From assembly GCA_023244935.1 (NCBI GenBank), contig JAHFLJ010000004.1:9694-45034 (forward strand): a stretch of 35,341 nucleotides of DNA. Reading direction: 5' to 3'. Below the pieces are notes generated by a model that worked only from the letters and a program-made list of their open reading frames with translations, was not told where the DNA came from and ran no database searches. The translations under genes were made by a program, and so were the position numbers. Source of the DNA: Candidatus Liptonbacteria bacterium (GTDB lineage: Bacteria > Patescibacteriota > Minisyncoccia > UBA6257 > 2-01-FULL-56-20). Positions 21,691 to 30,266 of the stretch are shown here, one piece after another (the stretch's first letter is position 1; each line of letters opens with the position of its first letter).

Positions 21691-22683
21691 ATGTCGCAAT
21701 TTAGACAAGACCCAGTATCTAAAGATTGGATAATTATCTCTACCGGACGAAAAAATCGTCCAATGGATTTTAAAAGCGCGCGATCGGAAAGAATTTCTTC
21801 ACCAAAGGAGACCTGTCCATTTGAAGACTTGGAGAAATCAGGGAATTTGCCAATATTCTATGCCTTTCCGGATGAAAAAAATTGGGAGGTGGCAGTAATC
21901 CCGAATAAATATCCGGCAATTAATATTAACGAGCTTTGCGCAAACGAAGGGGTAGTGGGTCCATACAAAGTAGTTGAGGGAGTTGGTCGTCACGAGCTGG
22001 TCATCACTAGGGACCACGATGGTAATTTTACAACACTTCCGGATGAGCAACTTAAAAGATTATTTTTAACCTTTAAGGAAAGATTCAAATATTTGGAAAA
22101 TGACCCCTGCAGTAATTATGCGTCACTTTTTCAAAGCTATGGCCCTACTGCCGGTGGTTCGCTTTATCATCCGCATTATCAGATTCTTGCCCTTCCGATT
22201 GTTCCGCCGGACATAAAAAGATCTTTGGAAGGTTCACTTAGATATTATCGTGAAACCGGTAATTGCGTTCACTGCGAGATTTTAAAATATGAACTTCACT
22301 CCGGAGCGAGAATAGTTTATGAAGATGACGGTGTTGTTGCCATAGCTCCTTTTGCTTCTCGCGCCCCTTACGAAATTAGGGTATTTCCCAAAAAACACCA
22401 ATCCCATTTTGAAGAATCATCCGATGAAACCATTTTTCACGCGGCAAAAGTTTCGGCAAAAGTTCTAAATGCGATAAAAAGTGTTTTGGGCGATCCGGAC
22501 TACAATTTCTTTTTGCACACCTCTCCATTCCACGGAAAAACGGAATACAGCCACTATCATTGGCATATGGAGATTATTCCAAAAATGTCACTTTTTGGCG
22601 GGTTTGAGTGGAGTACCGGAGTTGATATAAATTCGGTTGATCCCGATGAGGCTACTAAATTATTAAAAGAGGCAATTAAATAA
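21691..22683 (+). CDS. galT: Galactose-1-phosphate uridylyltransferase-like protein (HIT superfamily)
   Basis: 330 residues. The N-terminal MSQFRQDPVSKDWIIISTGR, the catalytic-type YHPHYQILALP (HxHxQ-like, His nucleophile region) and the second-domain YHWHMEIIP match the GalT family, which moves UMP between hexose 1-phosphates through a uridylylated His. The usual N-terminal CPFC zinc pair reads CPFE here, while CVHC is present further on, so structural zinc binding may be altered. Related enzymes act as ADP-glucose phosphorylases, so the substrate is not certain. It is followed directly, without a gap, by the small membrane protein gene. Confidence 0.85.
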   Translation: MSQFRQDPVSKDWIIISTGRKNRPMDFKSARSERISSPKETCPFEDLEKSGNLPIFYAFPDEKNWEVAVIPNKYPAININELCANEGVVGPYKVVEGVGRHELVITRDHDGNFTTLPDEQLKRLFLTFKERFKYLENDPCSNYASLFQSYGPTAGGSLYHPHYQILALPIVPPDIKRSLEGSLRYYRETGNCVHCEILKYELHSGARIVYEDDGVVAIAPFASRAPYEIRVFPKKHQSHFEESSDETIFHAAKVSAKVLNAIKSVLGDPDYNFFLHTSPFHGKTEYSHYHWHMEIIPKMSLFGGFEWSTGVDINSVDPDEATKLLKEAIK

Positions 22684-23028
22684 ATGATTTATAAATATAT
22701 CTCACGGCATAAATTTCACGTGATTGCTCTTGTTCTAAATCTATTTTCGATGTTTTGCGCCGGAATTTGGGTTATTTTCGCGCTTTCTTCTTCGAGCCAG
22801 CCACAGATATTACGCTACGCCGACGCTATGGGCATATTTAAAATCGGATCAGTCGGGGATATATTGATGTTGATAATCACCGGCATGATTTTCGCCGGTG
22901 CCAACTATTTTCTGGCTATTAACCTGCAGGGCAGGAATAAGTTCCTGTCACTATTAACCTCGGCGGTATCCATATTCATCTGCGCCTTGATTTTTATTGC
23001 GGTTTCCGCTATGATTGGAGTCAATTAA
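22684..23028 (+). CDS. Small three-helix membrane protein of unknown function
   Basis: 114 residues with three hydrophobic helices (about 12-34, 56-80, 88-111) separated by short polar loops. No family is recognised from the sequence. The ATG begins at the base after the galT stop (TAAATG context), and the gene ends 7 bp before the rplU start, so it probably belongs to the same transcript. Confidence 0.7.
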   Translation: MIYKYISRHKFHVIALVLNLFSMFCAGIWVIFALSSSSQPQILRYADAMGIFKIGSVGDILMLIITGMIFAGANYFLAINLQGRNKFLSLLTSAVSIFICALIFIAVSAMIGVN

Positions 23029-23035
23029 AACTAAA

Positions 23036-23341
23036 ATGGATTTTGCAGTAATACAAACAGGCGGGAAGCAGTATAAAGTAAAAGCAGGAGACAAACTAAA
23101 AGTTGAGAAACTTGGGGTTGTTTCCGGCGATAAAGTTAAATTCGACAAAGTTTTGCTATGGGTAGAAGGCGGCAAAACCGAGATTGGAGCCCCTTATCTG
23201 GACGGCAAAGTAGTGGAGGCGGATGTCATCGGAGGAGAGGTAAAAGACAGAAAAAAGATAGTATTTAAATATCACTCTAAAACTCGCCGACGAACAAAGA
23301 AAGGACATCGACAGATTCACACTGAAGTTATAATTAAATAG
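23036..23341 (+). CDS. rplU: 50S ribosomal protein L21
   Basis: 101 residues from the ATG at 23036; an in-frame start seven codons upstream gives a non-family extension. MDFAVIQTGGKQYKVKAGD at the N terminus, then GDKVKFDKVLLW, and the basic KTRRRTKKGHRQIHTEV near the end are diagnostic of bL21, which binds 23S rRNA. rpmA, which often follows, is not here; a terminator follows instead. Confidence 0.96.
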   Translation: MDFAVIQTGGKQYKVKAGDKLKVEKLGVVSGDKVKFDKVLLWVEGGKTEIGAPYLDGKVVEADVIGGEVKDRKKIVFKYHSKTRRRTKKGHRQIHTEVIIK

Positions 23342-23343
23342 TA

Positions 23344-23372
23344 AAAATCGCCCGAACTAGGGCGATTTTAGT
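23344..23372 (+). terminator. Terminator of rplU
   Basis: AAAATCGCCC pairs with GGGCGATTTT around GAACTA, then AGTTTTGTT. The A-rich 5' arm means it may also act on the opposite strand for the glycosyltransferase. Confidence 0.85.
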
Positions 23373-23387
23373 TTTGTTATTTTGTTT

Positions 23388-23445
23388 GTCATTCCGGGCT
23401 TGCTTGTCCGCCAAAGCTTTAGCGATGGAGGAAGCCGGGATCCAG
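23388..23445 (+). repeat. GTCATTCC/GGGATCCAG stem-loop repeat, long copy
   Basis: ATTCCGGGCTT pairs with GAAGCCGGGAT (one mismatch) around a ~30-nt insert; flanks GTC and CCAG. It lies between rplU and the convergent glycosyltransferase. Confidence 0.75.
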
Positions 23446-23452
23446 AATTAAG

Positions 23453-24919
23453 CTATTCCAATATTTCGGTATATGCTCCCTCAGGAATTTTACTTTCATC
23501 GGTTACATAGTAGATATTTTTTAGCTTTTGGTTTTCCGGTAAGTAAGTGTCCGTTAGGAACATTACTGTTTGAGTCGGCATCGGCAAGCCACGAACCAAG
23601 ACTCCTCCGGCTTTTACGATTACATATTTAGGAACATCATTCGGTAAGCTGTTTAATCTTTCGCCGATTTCAACGTAATTGGCATTAAAGGCTTCGGCGG
23701 TTTTTGGATTTCTGCCCCAAAGTAGAAAGTAGGTCGATAGTCCTTCAACCAAAAGAAGCGTTAGAAAAATTCCGGAGAATAAATTAAGCGATAACATGTA
23801 TTTTTTATGGTCTCGCGTCAAGAGAGATAGAAATTTAAGCTTTTCGAAAAGTAAGTTTCCGATGTATCCGGCGAGAATTACCGCCGGTGGGATAAGTAAT
23901 ATCGCGCGCAGTGCGTGAGGTATTCCTTCGCTGGAAACAATCACCGGCAAGGAGCAGACTGCCATCCATCCGAGCAAAAGATAAAAAGGGAAAGCATCAT
24001 TTCGCAAGTTTTTAGATGTAACTTTGTATATTGAGTAGAGAAGTCCAACCCCAAAAAGAATTGCCACTGGCCAGAAAAATTCAGGTCGGCCGGCTAAATT
24101 ATGTCGTGAGTTCCAGTCTCCGCTAAAGAAAAACATATTGAGCGTTTTGAGAGAGTTTAAAACAAGATCTTTAATCGGCGAACCGGCAGTAAAAATAGAA
24201 ACTTGAGCAGTTCTTCCGAGGAAATCCCCGGGATTTTTAAGAAAGTATAGACCAATCGGAAGTGCGGTAGCGATTGTTCCGGCAATAAAAGTTCCGGTTA
24301 ATTTCCAAAATCCGGAAGTTTTTCGGTAGAACGGAATGAATATCAGAAAAAGTAGCGGTGTTGCGCGGAAGGCGATATATGTGTGAAATCCAAGTCCGAA
24401 AACAAGACCGGCAACGAGCGCTATTCCTAAGGCGGTTTTTTTATAAATTTCCCACTTTCGCGTAGAGAGTAGAAAAAAGTAGACTGCCCAGACGAGGAGT
24501 AGGGGAGCCATTATAGCCCGAAACCCCATTCGCGAGAAATTAATATGCCAGAAGTTAACCGCTAAAATAAACGCCGAGAGTAATCCGACACCGGAAGAAG
24601 AAAATAATTCCTTCGCGAGATAGAAAACTCCCAGCACGGTCAGAATACCAAAAATCGCGCTAGGAAGACGTAGAACCCAGGGCTTGTTTCCGAGTAAATT
24701 TATGAATCCTGCTTGGATGTTGATAAATAACCCTTCGCGTCCGTTATTCTCCGGATAGAAGATTTTATAGTTATTGGTTTTAATAGCTTCCAGAGCATTA
24801 TTCCCGTTCATAGCCTCGTCCGGGTAAAGTCCCGGGTGGAGTTTTCCTATTTGGTAAAATCTAGCAAAACTTGCTATAATTAAAATACAAAATAAAACGG
24901 CGTAAGTTTTTTTAGTCAT
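23453..24919 (-). CDS. PMT/ArnT-like membrane glycosyltransferase (GT39/GT83 type)
   Basis: 488 residues with about ten to twelve membrane helices. The first extracytoplasmic loop has LHPGLYPDEAMNGNNALEAI, whose Asp-Glu pair is the catalytic type seen in GT-C glycosyltransferases that use polyprenyl-phosphate sugars. Other conserved-looking stretches: NNGREGLFINIQAG, LLSAFILAVNFWHINFSRMGFRA. Likely transfers a sugar to a lipid or protein on the outer face of the membrane; the acceptor is unknown. It is transcribed divergently from the 24937 gene with only 17 bp between start codons. Confidence 0.85.
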   Translation of the reverse strand: MTKKTYAVLFCILIIASFARFYQIGKLHPGLYPDEAMNGNNALEAIKTNNYKIFYPENNGREGLFINIQAGFINLLGNKPWVLRLPSAIFGILTVLGVFYLAKELFSSSGVGLLSAFILAVNFWHINFSRMGFRAIMAPLLLVWAVYFFLLSTRKWEIYKKTALGIALVAGLVFGLGFHTYIAFRATPLLFLIFIPFYRKTSGFWKLTGTFIAGTIATALPIGLYFLKNPGDFLGRTAQVSIFTAGSPIKDLVLNSLKTLNMFFFSGDWNSRHNLAGRPEFFWPVAILFGVGLLYSIYKVTSKNLRNDAFPFYLLLGWMAVCSLPVIVSSEGIPHALRAILLIPPAVILAGYIGNLLFEKLKFLSLLTRDHKKYMLSLNLFSGIFLTLLLVEGLSTYFLLWGRNPKTAEAFNANYVEIGERLNSLPNDVPKYVIVKAGGVLVRGLPMPTQTVMFLTDTYLPENQKLKNIYYVTDESKIPEGAYTEILE

Positions 24920-24936
24920 TAAATATATTATACCAA

Positions 24937-25329
24937 ATGGACATAGAACAACCTAAAGTAGAGATTCCACTGCCACCGCCGGATATTCAAAAACTCGGAG
25001 ACCATCTTGAAAAAAAAGCTATAGCTGAAAAGATAGAAGAGCACACAATAGAAACTGTTAAACAAAGTATTCAGGCGGTTTCACAAACTTCAGCTCCGGC
25101 AATTCATTCGGCGCAAGTTGGTTTGGATGTGCTTCCTGAGTATGCCAAAGATTACACGGAAGAAGCTAAGCAAAAAATCGAAAATCTGTTACAAATTGCC
25201 GCCGACAAGGGCCTAGACACCGCCAACAGTAGCGCCGAAGGACAGCCACCATATATTTTAGATGCGTTTCACGATGCTTTAGCCGAAAAGCTTCTGCCGT
25301 ATCTAAAGCAACAAGGAATTATTAAATGA
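24937..25329 (+). CDS. Hypothetical helical protein coupled to a HerA/VirB4-like ATPase
   Basis: 130 residues, no membrane segment. A Pro-rich N terminus (VEIPLPPPDIQKLGDHLEKK) is followed by amphipathic helices (about 20-55 and 68-90) and a final helix. No family is recognised. Its stop overlaps the ATPase start by 4 nt (ATGA), so translation is coupled and a shared function is likely. TATTAT/TATATTATACC lies a few bases upstream of the ATG, indicating a near-leaderless start. Confidence 0.7.
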   Translation: MDIEQPKVEIPLPPPDIQKLGDHLEKKAIAEKIEEHTIETVKQSIQAVSQTSAPAIHSAQVGLDVLPEYAKDYTEEAKQKIENLLQIAADKGLDTANSSAEGQPPYILDAFHDALAEKLLPYLKQQGIIK

Positions 25330-27695
25330 TAACTTTTTTATTTATCGGTCTTATTGCGGTAGTTGTGATTGGTTTTGCGATATTGATAATTACGCGCACG
25401 ATTCACAAAAGAGGAATTCTTAAAGAGTCCCTAGCGAGTCACTTGTATCTTGTAAAAATTCCTAAAAGTTTAAAAAAAGAAAATAACGATTTTAAATCGG
25501 AGATTAATAACTTCGAACAGTTTTTGAGTGGAATATCTTCTCTTAAAAAGCCGGTGGCGCTTGAGATTGCCGTTCCGCATGTTGGTGAAGAAATTCATTT
25601 TTATATAAGTGTTCACGAGAGCGAGCACGAAATCGCAATTAAGCAAATTCAGGGTATTTGGTCGGGAACAATAGTGGAAAGAGTTAAATCCGATTATACA
25701 ATTTTTAATCCGGAAGGGTTTTCGGCTTGCGGGACACTTAGCCTAAAAGAGCATTATGCGCTACCGGTCAAATCTTATCTGGAGGTGGGAACCGACACGC
25801 TCGGAGCAATTCTGGGAGGATTTACGCGCGTCAATGAAATAGGCGAGGGCGCTGCAATCCAGCTGGTTATTAAAAAAGCTGAAAGTTACGAAGGCAAAAA
25901 TATTAAAAAAATATACGAAGCCTTGCGTGGAGGCGCTAAACGAAGCGAAGTTTTTGCTAGTCAATTTCAATCACTCTTAAAAAGTTTTAAGGGCGCAAAA
26001 AGCAAGCCGGAAGGAGAAAAAGAAGAGCCCAAGGTGCAGGACGAGATGGCCGTTAAGCTGGTTCAGCAAAAATTATCGAAGACTTTATTTAGCATTAATT
26101 TGCGAATTTGTGTATCCGCGCCAACTCAGATGCAGGCCGACTATCTTTTTGATGGTATTACTGCCGGTTTCGATCAATTTACATCTCCGGAGCATAATTC
26201 TTTTAAAATGAATAAAGCCAAGAATCAAAAAAATCTTATTTACAGATTTATATTCCGCGAGTTTGAGGAATCCGAGAAAATTGTTTTAAACTCCGAAGAA
26301 ATCGCCGGACTTTATCATTTTCCTATTTCCTCTACTGAGACTCCGAGAATAAAATGGCTTAAATCCAGGGAAGCACCACCGCCGGAAAACATCCCCAAAG
26401 AGGGTTCCTTAATAGGGACAAGTAGTTATATGGGAAATCAGAAAAATATTTTTATGACCGAAGAGGACCGTTTAAGACATCTATATGTTCTTGGTCAAAC
26501 TGGTACCGGTAAGACTACATTGATTAGCGATATCGCCTTCGAAGATATACGACAAGGAAAGGGTGTTTGTATTATCGACCCACACAGTGAGTATGCCACC
26601 AAGGCCCTGACGATGATTCCGAAAGAAAGAGCGGAGGATGTCATCTATTTTGATCCTGCGGATATGGAGCGGCCAATCGCAATAAATATGTTGGAATATG
26701 ATTTCGCTCATCCGGAGCAAAAGACTTTTATTATCAATGAAATTTTGAGTATCTTTGATCAACTTTACGATCTCAAAGCCACCGGCGGACCGATGTTTGA
26801 GCAATATATGCGATATGCCCTTTTGCTTTTAATGGAAGATATGCCAAATGAGCCGGCAACACTAATTGAAGTGCCAAGAATCTTCACCGATTCGGAGTTT
26901 AGAAAGCGAAAGTTGGCAAGAATTAATAATCCGTCCGTAGTTGATTTCTGGGAGAAGGAGGCGACTAAAGCAGGAGGAGAATCTTCTCTGGCGAATATGG
27001 TCCCGTATATTACCTCCAAATTCAGTCCATTTATCGCCAATGACTACATGCGTCCGATTATCGGTCAGCCTAAATCCGCTCTAAATTTTAGAGAGATAAT
27101 GGACAGCAAAAAAATATTACTGGTTAATCTTTCCAAAGGTAAAATCGGCACCATTAATGCTAATTTATTGGGTATGATATTCATCGGCAAGCTTCAAATG
27201 GCGGCGATGTCTCGTGCAGATACCGAAGATAAGTCGAAGTTACCAACAATGTATATGTTTATCGATGAGTTTTGGAATTTTGCTAGCGACGCCATTCCAA
27301 GCATTCTTTCCGAGGCCAGAAAATATAAGTTAAGCTTAACAATAGTTCACCAGTTTATAGCGCAATTAAAAGAATCTATTCGCGACGCAGTGTTTGGAAA
27401 TGTCGGTTCCATGCTTATCATGCGCGTAGGAGCTGATGACGCTGACTTCTTGGTAAAACAGTTTGATCCGGTTTTTGATCAGAATGACTTGGTGAATATC
27501 GATAATTTTAAAGCGCATGCCAAGATGCAAATCGGTGGCCTTGCGCAGAAACCTTTCATTTTAGAGGCAATTAAAAGTTCCTGGAATAAAGGAGACGCCC
27601 AACTTGGAGAGGCAATCAGAGAGTTGTCGAGAATGAAATATGGGAGCGACCGCGCTCAGGTTGAAAAAGATATTTTTGAGAGACTTCGGGGATAG
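25326..27695 (+). CDS. HerA/VirB4-like ATPase with N-terminal membrane anchor (type IV secretion DNA-binding type)
   Basis: 789 residues. One membrane helix at the N terminus (about 2-23), a ~340-residue non-catalytic region, then an ATPase core: Walker A GQTGTGKT at 390-397, GVCIIDPHSEYA, Walker B MYMFIDEFWNF (about 639-649) and a C-terminal arginine-bearing segment. This matches DUF87/TraG-TraD-like ATPases that move DNA or proteins through type IV secretion-like channels; anchored versions are common in CPR genomes, where they may serve DNA uptake or pilus functions. No other secretion genes are nearby except the coupled 130-residue protein. Confidence 0.85.
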   Translation: MITFLFIGLIAVVVIGFAILIITRTIHKRGILKESLASHLYLVKIPKSLKKENNDFKSEINNFEQFLSGISSLKKPVALEIAVPHVGEEIHFYISVHESEHEIAIKQIQGIWSGTIVERVKSDYTIFNPEGFSACGTLSLKEHYALPVKSYLEVGTDTLGAILGGFTRVNEIGEGAAIQLVIKKAESYEGKNIKKIYEALRGGAKRSEVFASQFQSLLKSFKGAKSKPEGEKEEPKVQDEMAVKLVQQKLSKTLFSINLRICVSAPTQMQADYLFDGITAGFDQFTSPEHNSFKMNKAKNQKNLIYRFIFREFEESEKIVLNSEEIAGLYHFPISSTETPRIKWLKSREAPPPENIPKEGSLIGTSSYMGNQKNIFMTEEDRLRHLYVLGQTGTGKTTLISDIAFEDIRQGKGVCIIDPHSEYATKALTMIPKERAEDVIYFDPADMERPIAINMLEYDFAHPEQKTFIINEILSIFDQLYDLKATGGPMFEQYMRYALLLLMEDMPNEPATLIEVPRIFTDSEFRKRKLARINNPSVVDFWEKEATKAGGESSLANMVPYITSKFSPFIANDYMRPIIGQPKSALNFREIMDSKKILLVNLSKGKIGTINANLLGMIFIGKLQMAAMSRADTEDKSKLPTMYMFIDEFWNFASDAIPSILSEARKYKLSLTIVHQFIAQLKESIRDAVFGNVGSMLIMRVGADDADFLVKQFDPVFDQNDLVNIDNFKAHAKMQIGGLAQKPFILEAIKSSWNKGDAQLGEAIRELSRMKYGSDRAQVEKDIFERLRG

Positions 27696-27969
27696 TAAAT
27701 AGTCGCTAGTAGTTAGCCAATAGTTAATTACGAATATTTATACGAAATTACTAATGATTTTATACGAAATCACTAATGTTTACGAATTATACTAATAAAA
27801 TTTTCTCTCCTCTGTCATTGTCCAACTTGATTGGACAATCCAGTCTTAATTCAAACTTTAGATTTCGCCTGCCGGCAGGCAGGGCTTGTGCCGGAATGAC
27901 AAACAGAAAGCCCTCGTCGGTCCAGCTTAATTCATTCGTATATTTAGCATAAATTTGTAATTTCGTAAC
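27696..27969. repeat. Intergenic region with four repeat types upstream of nth
   Basis: No gene seen. In order: AGTCGCTAGTAGTTAGCCAATAG-type iterations, in pieces (27700-27728); tandem TTTATACGAAATTACTAATG units (27729-27796), with TTTCGTAA-type inverted matches at 27940-27969; a GTCATTGTCCAA/TTGGACAATCCAG stem-loop (27814-27844); and a minus-strand partial GTCATTCCGG copy next to CCTGCCGGCAGG (27868-27905). Confidence 0.7.
27814..27844 (+). repeat. GTCATT/AATCCAG stem-loop repeat
   Basis: ATTGTCCAA pairs with TTGGACAAT around CTTGA; flanks GTC and CCAG. The stem sequence differs wholly from other copies while the flanks are kept. Confidence 0.75.
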
Positions 27970-28581
27970 ATGAAAAAAATCGAAAATATAATCGCCGACC
28001 TCAAAAACCTTTTTCCAAAAACAAAGATTGCTTTGGATTATAAAAATAATTGGCAACTTTTGGTTGCAGTTCAGTTGAGCGCCCAATGCACCGACAAAAA
28101 AGTTAATGAGATAACTCCGGCGTTGTTTAAAAAATATCCGAAGTTGGAGGACTATGCGAGCGCCAACATAAAAGAATTTGAGCAAGATATTAAGCCGTCC
28201 GGCTTCTATCATAACAAAGCCAAAAATATTATCGGAGCGGCAAAAACGGTCAAGGAGAAATTCAATGGAAAACTTCCAAAAACTATGAAGGAGATGCTGA
28301 CGATTCCCGGAATCGGCAGAAAGAGCGCCAATGTTATTTTGGGTAACGCCTACGGAGTAGTTGAAGGGATTGCCGTAGACACTCACGTCAGACGTCTTTC
28401 TAAGAAACTCGGGCTAACAAAATCAACAAATCCGGATATAATAGAAAGAGATTTAATGAAGCAAATTCCAAAAGAAGAATGGTTTGGGTTCACCTATAGA
28501 TTGATTGATTATGGACGCAAGTATTGTCATGCTCGTCCGCATGACCATAAAAATTGTCCGCTGGCCAAATATTATGTATAA
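27970..28581 (+). CDS. nth: Endonuclease III (DNA glycosylase/AP lyase)
   Basis: Removes oxidised pyrimidines and nicks abasic sites in base-excision repair. 203 residues. The helix-hairpin-helix MLTIPGIGRKSANVIL carries the catalytic Lys, and VDTHVRRLSKKLGL the catalytic Asp. The C-terminal iron-sulfur loop, normally C-x6-C-x2-C-x5-C, reads YCHARPHDHKNCPLAKYYV: Cys at the first and third positions, His at the second, Tyr at the last. The 4Fe-4S cluster is therefore probably absent or unusual. The last 8 nt overlap the next gene. Confidence 0.92.
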   Translation: MKKIENIIADLKNLFPKTKIALDYKNNWQLLVAVQLSAQCTDKKVNEITPALFKKYPKLEDYASANIKEFEQDIKPSGFYHNKAKNIIGAAKTVKEKFNGKLPKTMKEMLTIPGIGRKSANVILGNAYGVVEGIAVDTHVRRLSKKLGLTKSTNPDIIERDLMKQIPKEEWFGFTYRLIDYGRKYCHARPHDHKNCPLAKYYV

Positions 28582-29440
28582 AAAAATTGCTTTATGGGTT
28601 TCGGTCGGAATATTACTCGTGGGCGGAGGATATTTTTATTTTGCTTCACAGACCGGATCAAAACTCCCTTTTAGTTCTTCGGCAATTTTTTACAAAGAAA
28701 AAACTGTTGAGCTGGCAAAGAATGCCGGCGAAGGAATAACAAAGCAGGTTGTTAATCAAATAATTACCGAAGATACTTTTAGGCTCACCAATGCCGGAGT
28801 AATTAAGTATACGAATAAAAACAGAGTTGATAATGGATCGGCTCCACTTACCGAAAATTTAACCCTAAATAAAATTGCCGAGGAACGCGCGAAAGATATG
28901 TTTGCCAAGCAATATTTTGCCCACGTTGCTCCGGACGGTGGTAAGGCAGAAACTTTAGCGGTAACTTTTGGTTACGAATACATAACGATTGGAGAGAATA
29001 TTGCTATGGGAAATTTTGACGGAGATGAAGATTTAGTGACCGGCTGGATGAATAGTCCCGGCCACCGCGAAAATATTTTAAAGAATAAATATACCGAAAT
29101 CGGGGTTGCCGAAATTTTTGGAACATACGAAGGAAATAAACTTTGGATGGCAGTGCAGATTTTCGGGACTCCGCGGTCGGCATGTCCGGCTGTTGACGTC
29201 GGCCTAAAAACGCAAATCGAAACTAATAATTTGCAGATAAGAACAATGAAGGCGGAGATGGATTTAACTCTCACGCAAATAAACACTTTGAAGCCCGGAA
29301 CAAAGGAGTATTCCGATAAGGTTACTTATTACAATAATCTGGTCGGCAATTACAATTCGCTTGTAAATGCCAACAAAGTTTTGGTTGAAAAATATAACGC
29401 CGAAGCAAGCGCATATAACGCTTGTTTGGAAGCCAATTAA
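28574..29440 (+). CDS. Anchored CAP/SCP-domain protein (YkwD-like)
   Basis: 288 residues from the ATG at 28574, which overlaps the nth end by 8 nt; the frame extends further upstream inside nth but the membrane helix fixes the start. One membrane helix (about 4-24), then a CAP domain (about 75-210) with the family His and Glu residues: YFAHVAPDG, ITIGENIAMG and GWMNSPGHRENIL. The C-terminal ~75 residues form a predicted coiled coil (QIETNNLQIRTMKAEMD...). Bacterial CAP proteins act outside the membrane; function is unknown. Two Cys (SACPAVD, YNACLE) may form a disulfide. Confidence 0.88.
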   Translation: MYKKIALWVSVGILLVGGGYFYFASQTGSKLPFSSSAIFYKEKTVELAKNAGEGITKQVVNQIITEDTFRLTNAGVIKYTNKNRVDNGSAPLTENLTLNKIAEERAKDMFAKQYFAHVAPDGGKAETLAVTFGYEYITIGENIAMGNFDGDEDLVTGWMNSPGHRENILKNKYTEIGVAEIFGTYEGNKLWMAVQIFGTPRSACPAVDVGLKTQIETNNLQIRTMKAEMDLTLTQINTLKPGTKEYSDKVTYYNNLVGNYNSLVNANKVLVEKYNAEASAYNACLEAN

Positions 29441-29441
29441 A

Positions 29442-30098
29442 ATGAAAGAAGGTTTTTTCGCAGTTTATAAACCAAAAGGGCCGAGCTCTTTTTGGGTGGT
29501 GTCGCAAGTCCGCAAAATTGTCGGGCGCGACAGGAAGGTTGGACACGCCGGAACTCTCGACCCACTGGCCGAAGGAGTTTTAGTTATCGCCGTCGGAAGA
29601 GATTCAACCAAAAAAATTGCAACCGAAGTTGCCAAAGAAAAAGAATATATCGCCGAAGTATTTCTGGGAGAAGAGAGTTCTACCGATGATGGTGAAGGAG
29701 AAAAAACTGCGATTGATAAAAACATCAAACCCAGCAAGGAAGATATCTTGAGAGCCCTTCAAAAATTCGAAGGAGAAATTACGCAAAAACCGCCGATATT
29801 TAGCGCGATAAAAGTTGCCGGGAAGAACTCTTATCTGTTGGCAAGAAAAGGGCAATCTCCGGACTTGAAAGAGAGACTGGTAAATATTAAAAAAATTGAG
29901 CTATTGAATTACGAATATCCGATTTTAAAGATTAAAGTTGTTACCGGTCCCGGAGTATATATTCGGGCCTTATCGCGGGATATCGGTCGTAAGTTAAAAA
30001 CCGGCGCCTATATGTATTCGCTTACTCGCACTCGAGTCGGGGAATTCGAAATCAAGGACGCGGTCAAAGTAGAGGATCTACAGATTTTTTTAAATTAG
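29442..30098 (+). CDS. truB: tRNA pseudouridine-55 synthase
   Basis: Converts U55 of the tRNA T-loop to pseudouridine. 218 residues from the ATG at 29442 (MKEGFFAVYKPKGPSSF); the frame's earlier start would overlap the CAP gene. The catalytic motif VGHAGTLDPLAEGVLVIAVG, with its Asp, is intact, as are KEKEYIAEVFLGEESSTDD and the later VVTGPGVYIRALSRDIG. It lacks the C-terminal PUA domain of E. coli TruB, as in many short bacterial forms. Of interest, the tRNA-Glu in this window has C at position 55 and could not be its substrate. Confidence 0.95.
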   Translation: MKEGFFAVYKPKGPSSFWVVSQVRKIVGRDRKVGHAGTLDPLAEGVLVIAVGRDSTKKIATEVAKEKEYIAEVFLGEESSTDDGEGEKTAIDKNIKPSKEDILRALQKFEGEITQKPPIFSAIKVAGKNSYLLARKGQSPDLKERLVNIKKIELLNYEYPILKIKVVTGPGVYIRALSRDIGRKLKTGAYMYSLTRTRVGEFEIKDAVKVEDLQIFLN

Positions 30099-30127
30099 AT
30101 TTCTGAATAATACCAAGAGCGATCCAC

Positions 30128-30161
30128 TTCTACCTCATATCATGCATGATATGAGGTAGAA
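30128..30161. promoter_or_regulatory. Perfect 34-nt palindrome upstream of XRE gene 2
   Basis: TTCTACCTCATATCATG joined to its exact reverse complement. It could terminate truB or be an operator; the same ATATCAT...ATGATAT core occurs at 30240 and 30601. Confidence 0.7.
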
Positions 30162-30239
30162 ATAATAAATCAAGTCAATAATTAATAGATAATAAGGTTC
30201 GTTGCCACCTCTCGATAATTTAACAGTGTCGCTTGCCTC

Positions 30240-30255
30240 ATATCATTAATGATAT
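30240..30255. promoter_or_regulatory. Operator-like palindrome at the start of XRE gene 2
   Basis: ATATCATTAATGATAT, preceded by CCTC as in the longer copies, lies 11 nt upstream of the chosen ATG where the -10 is expected. Confidence 0.65.
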
Positions 30256-30266
30256 ACAATAACTTC

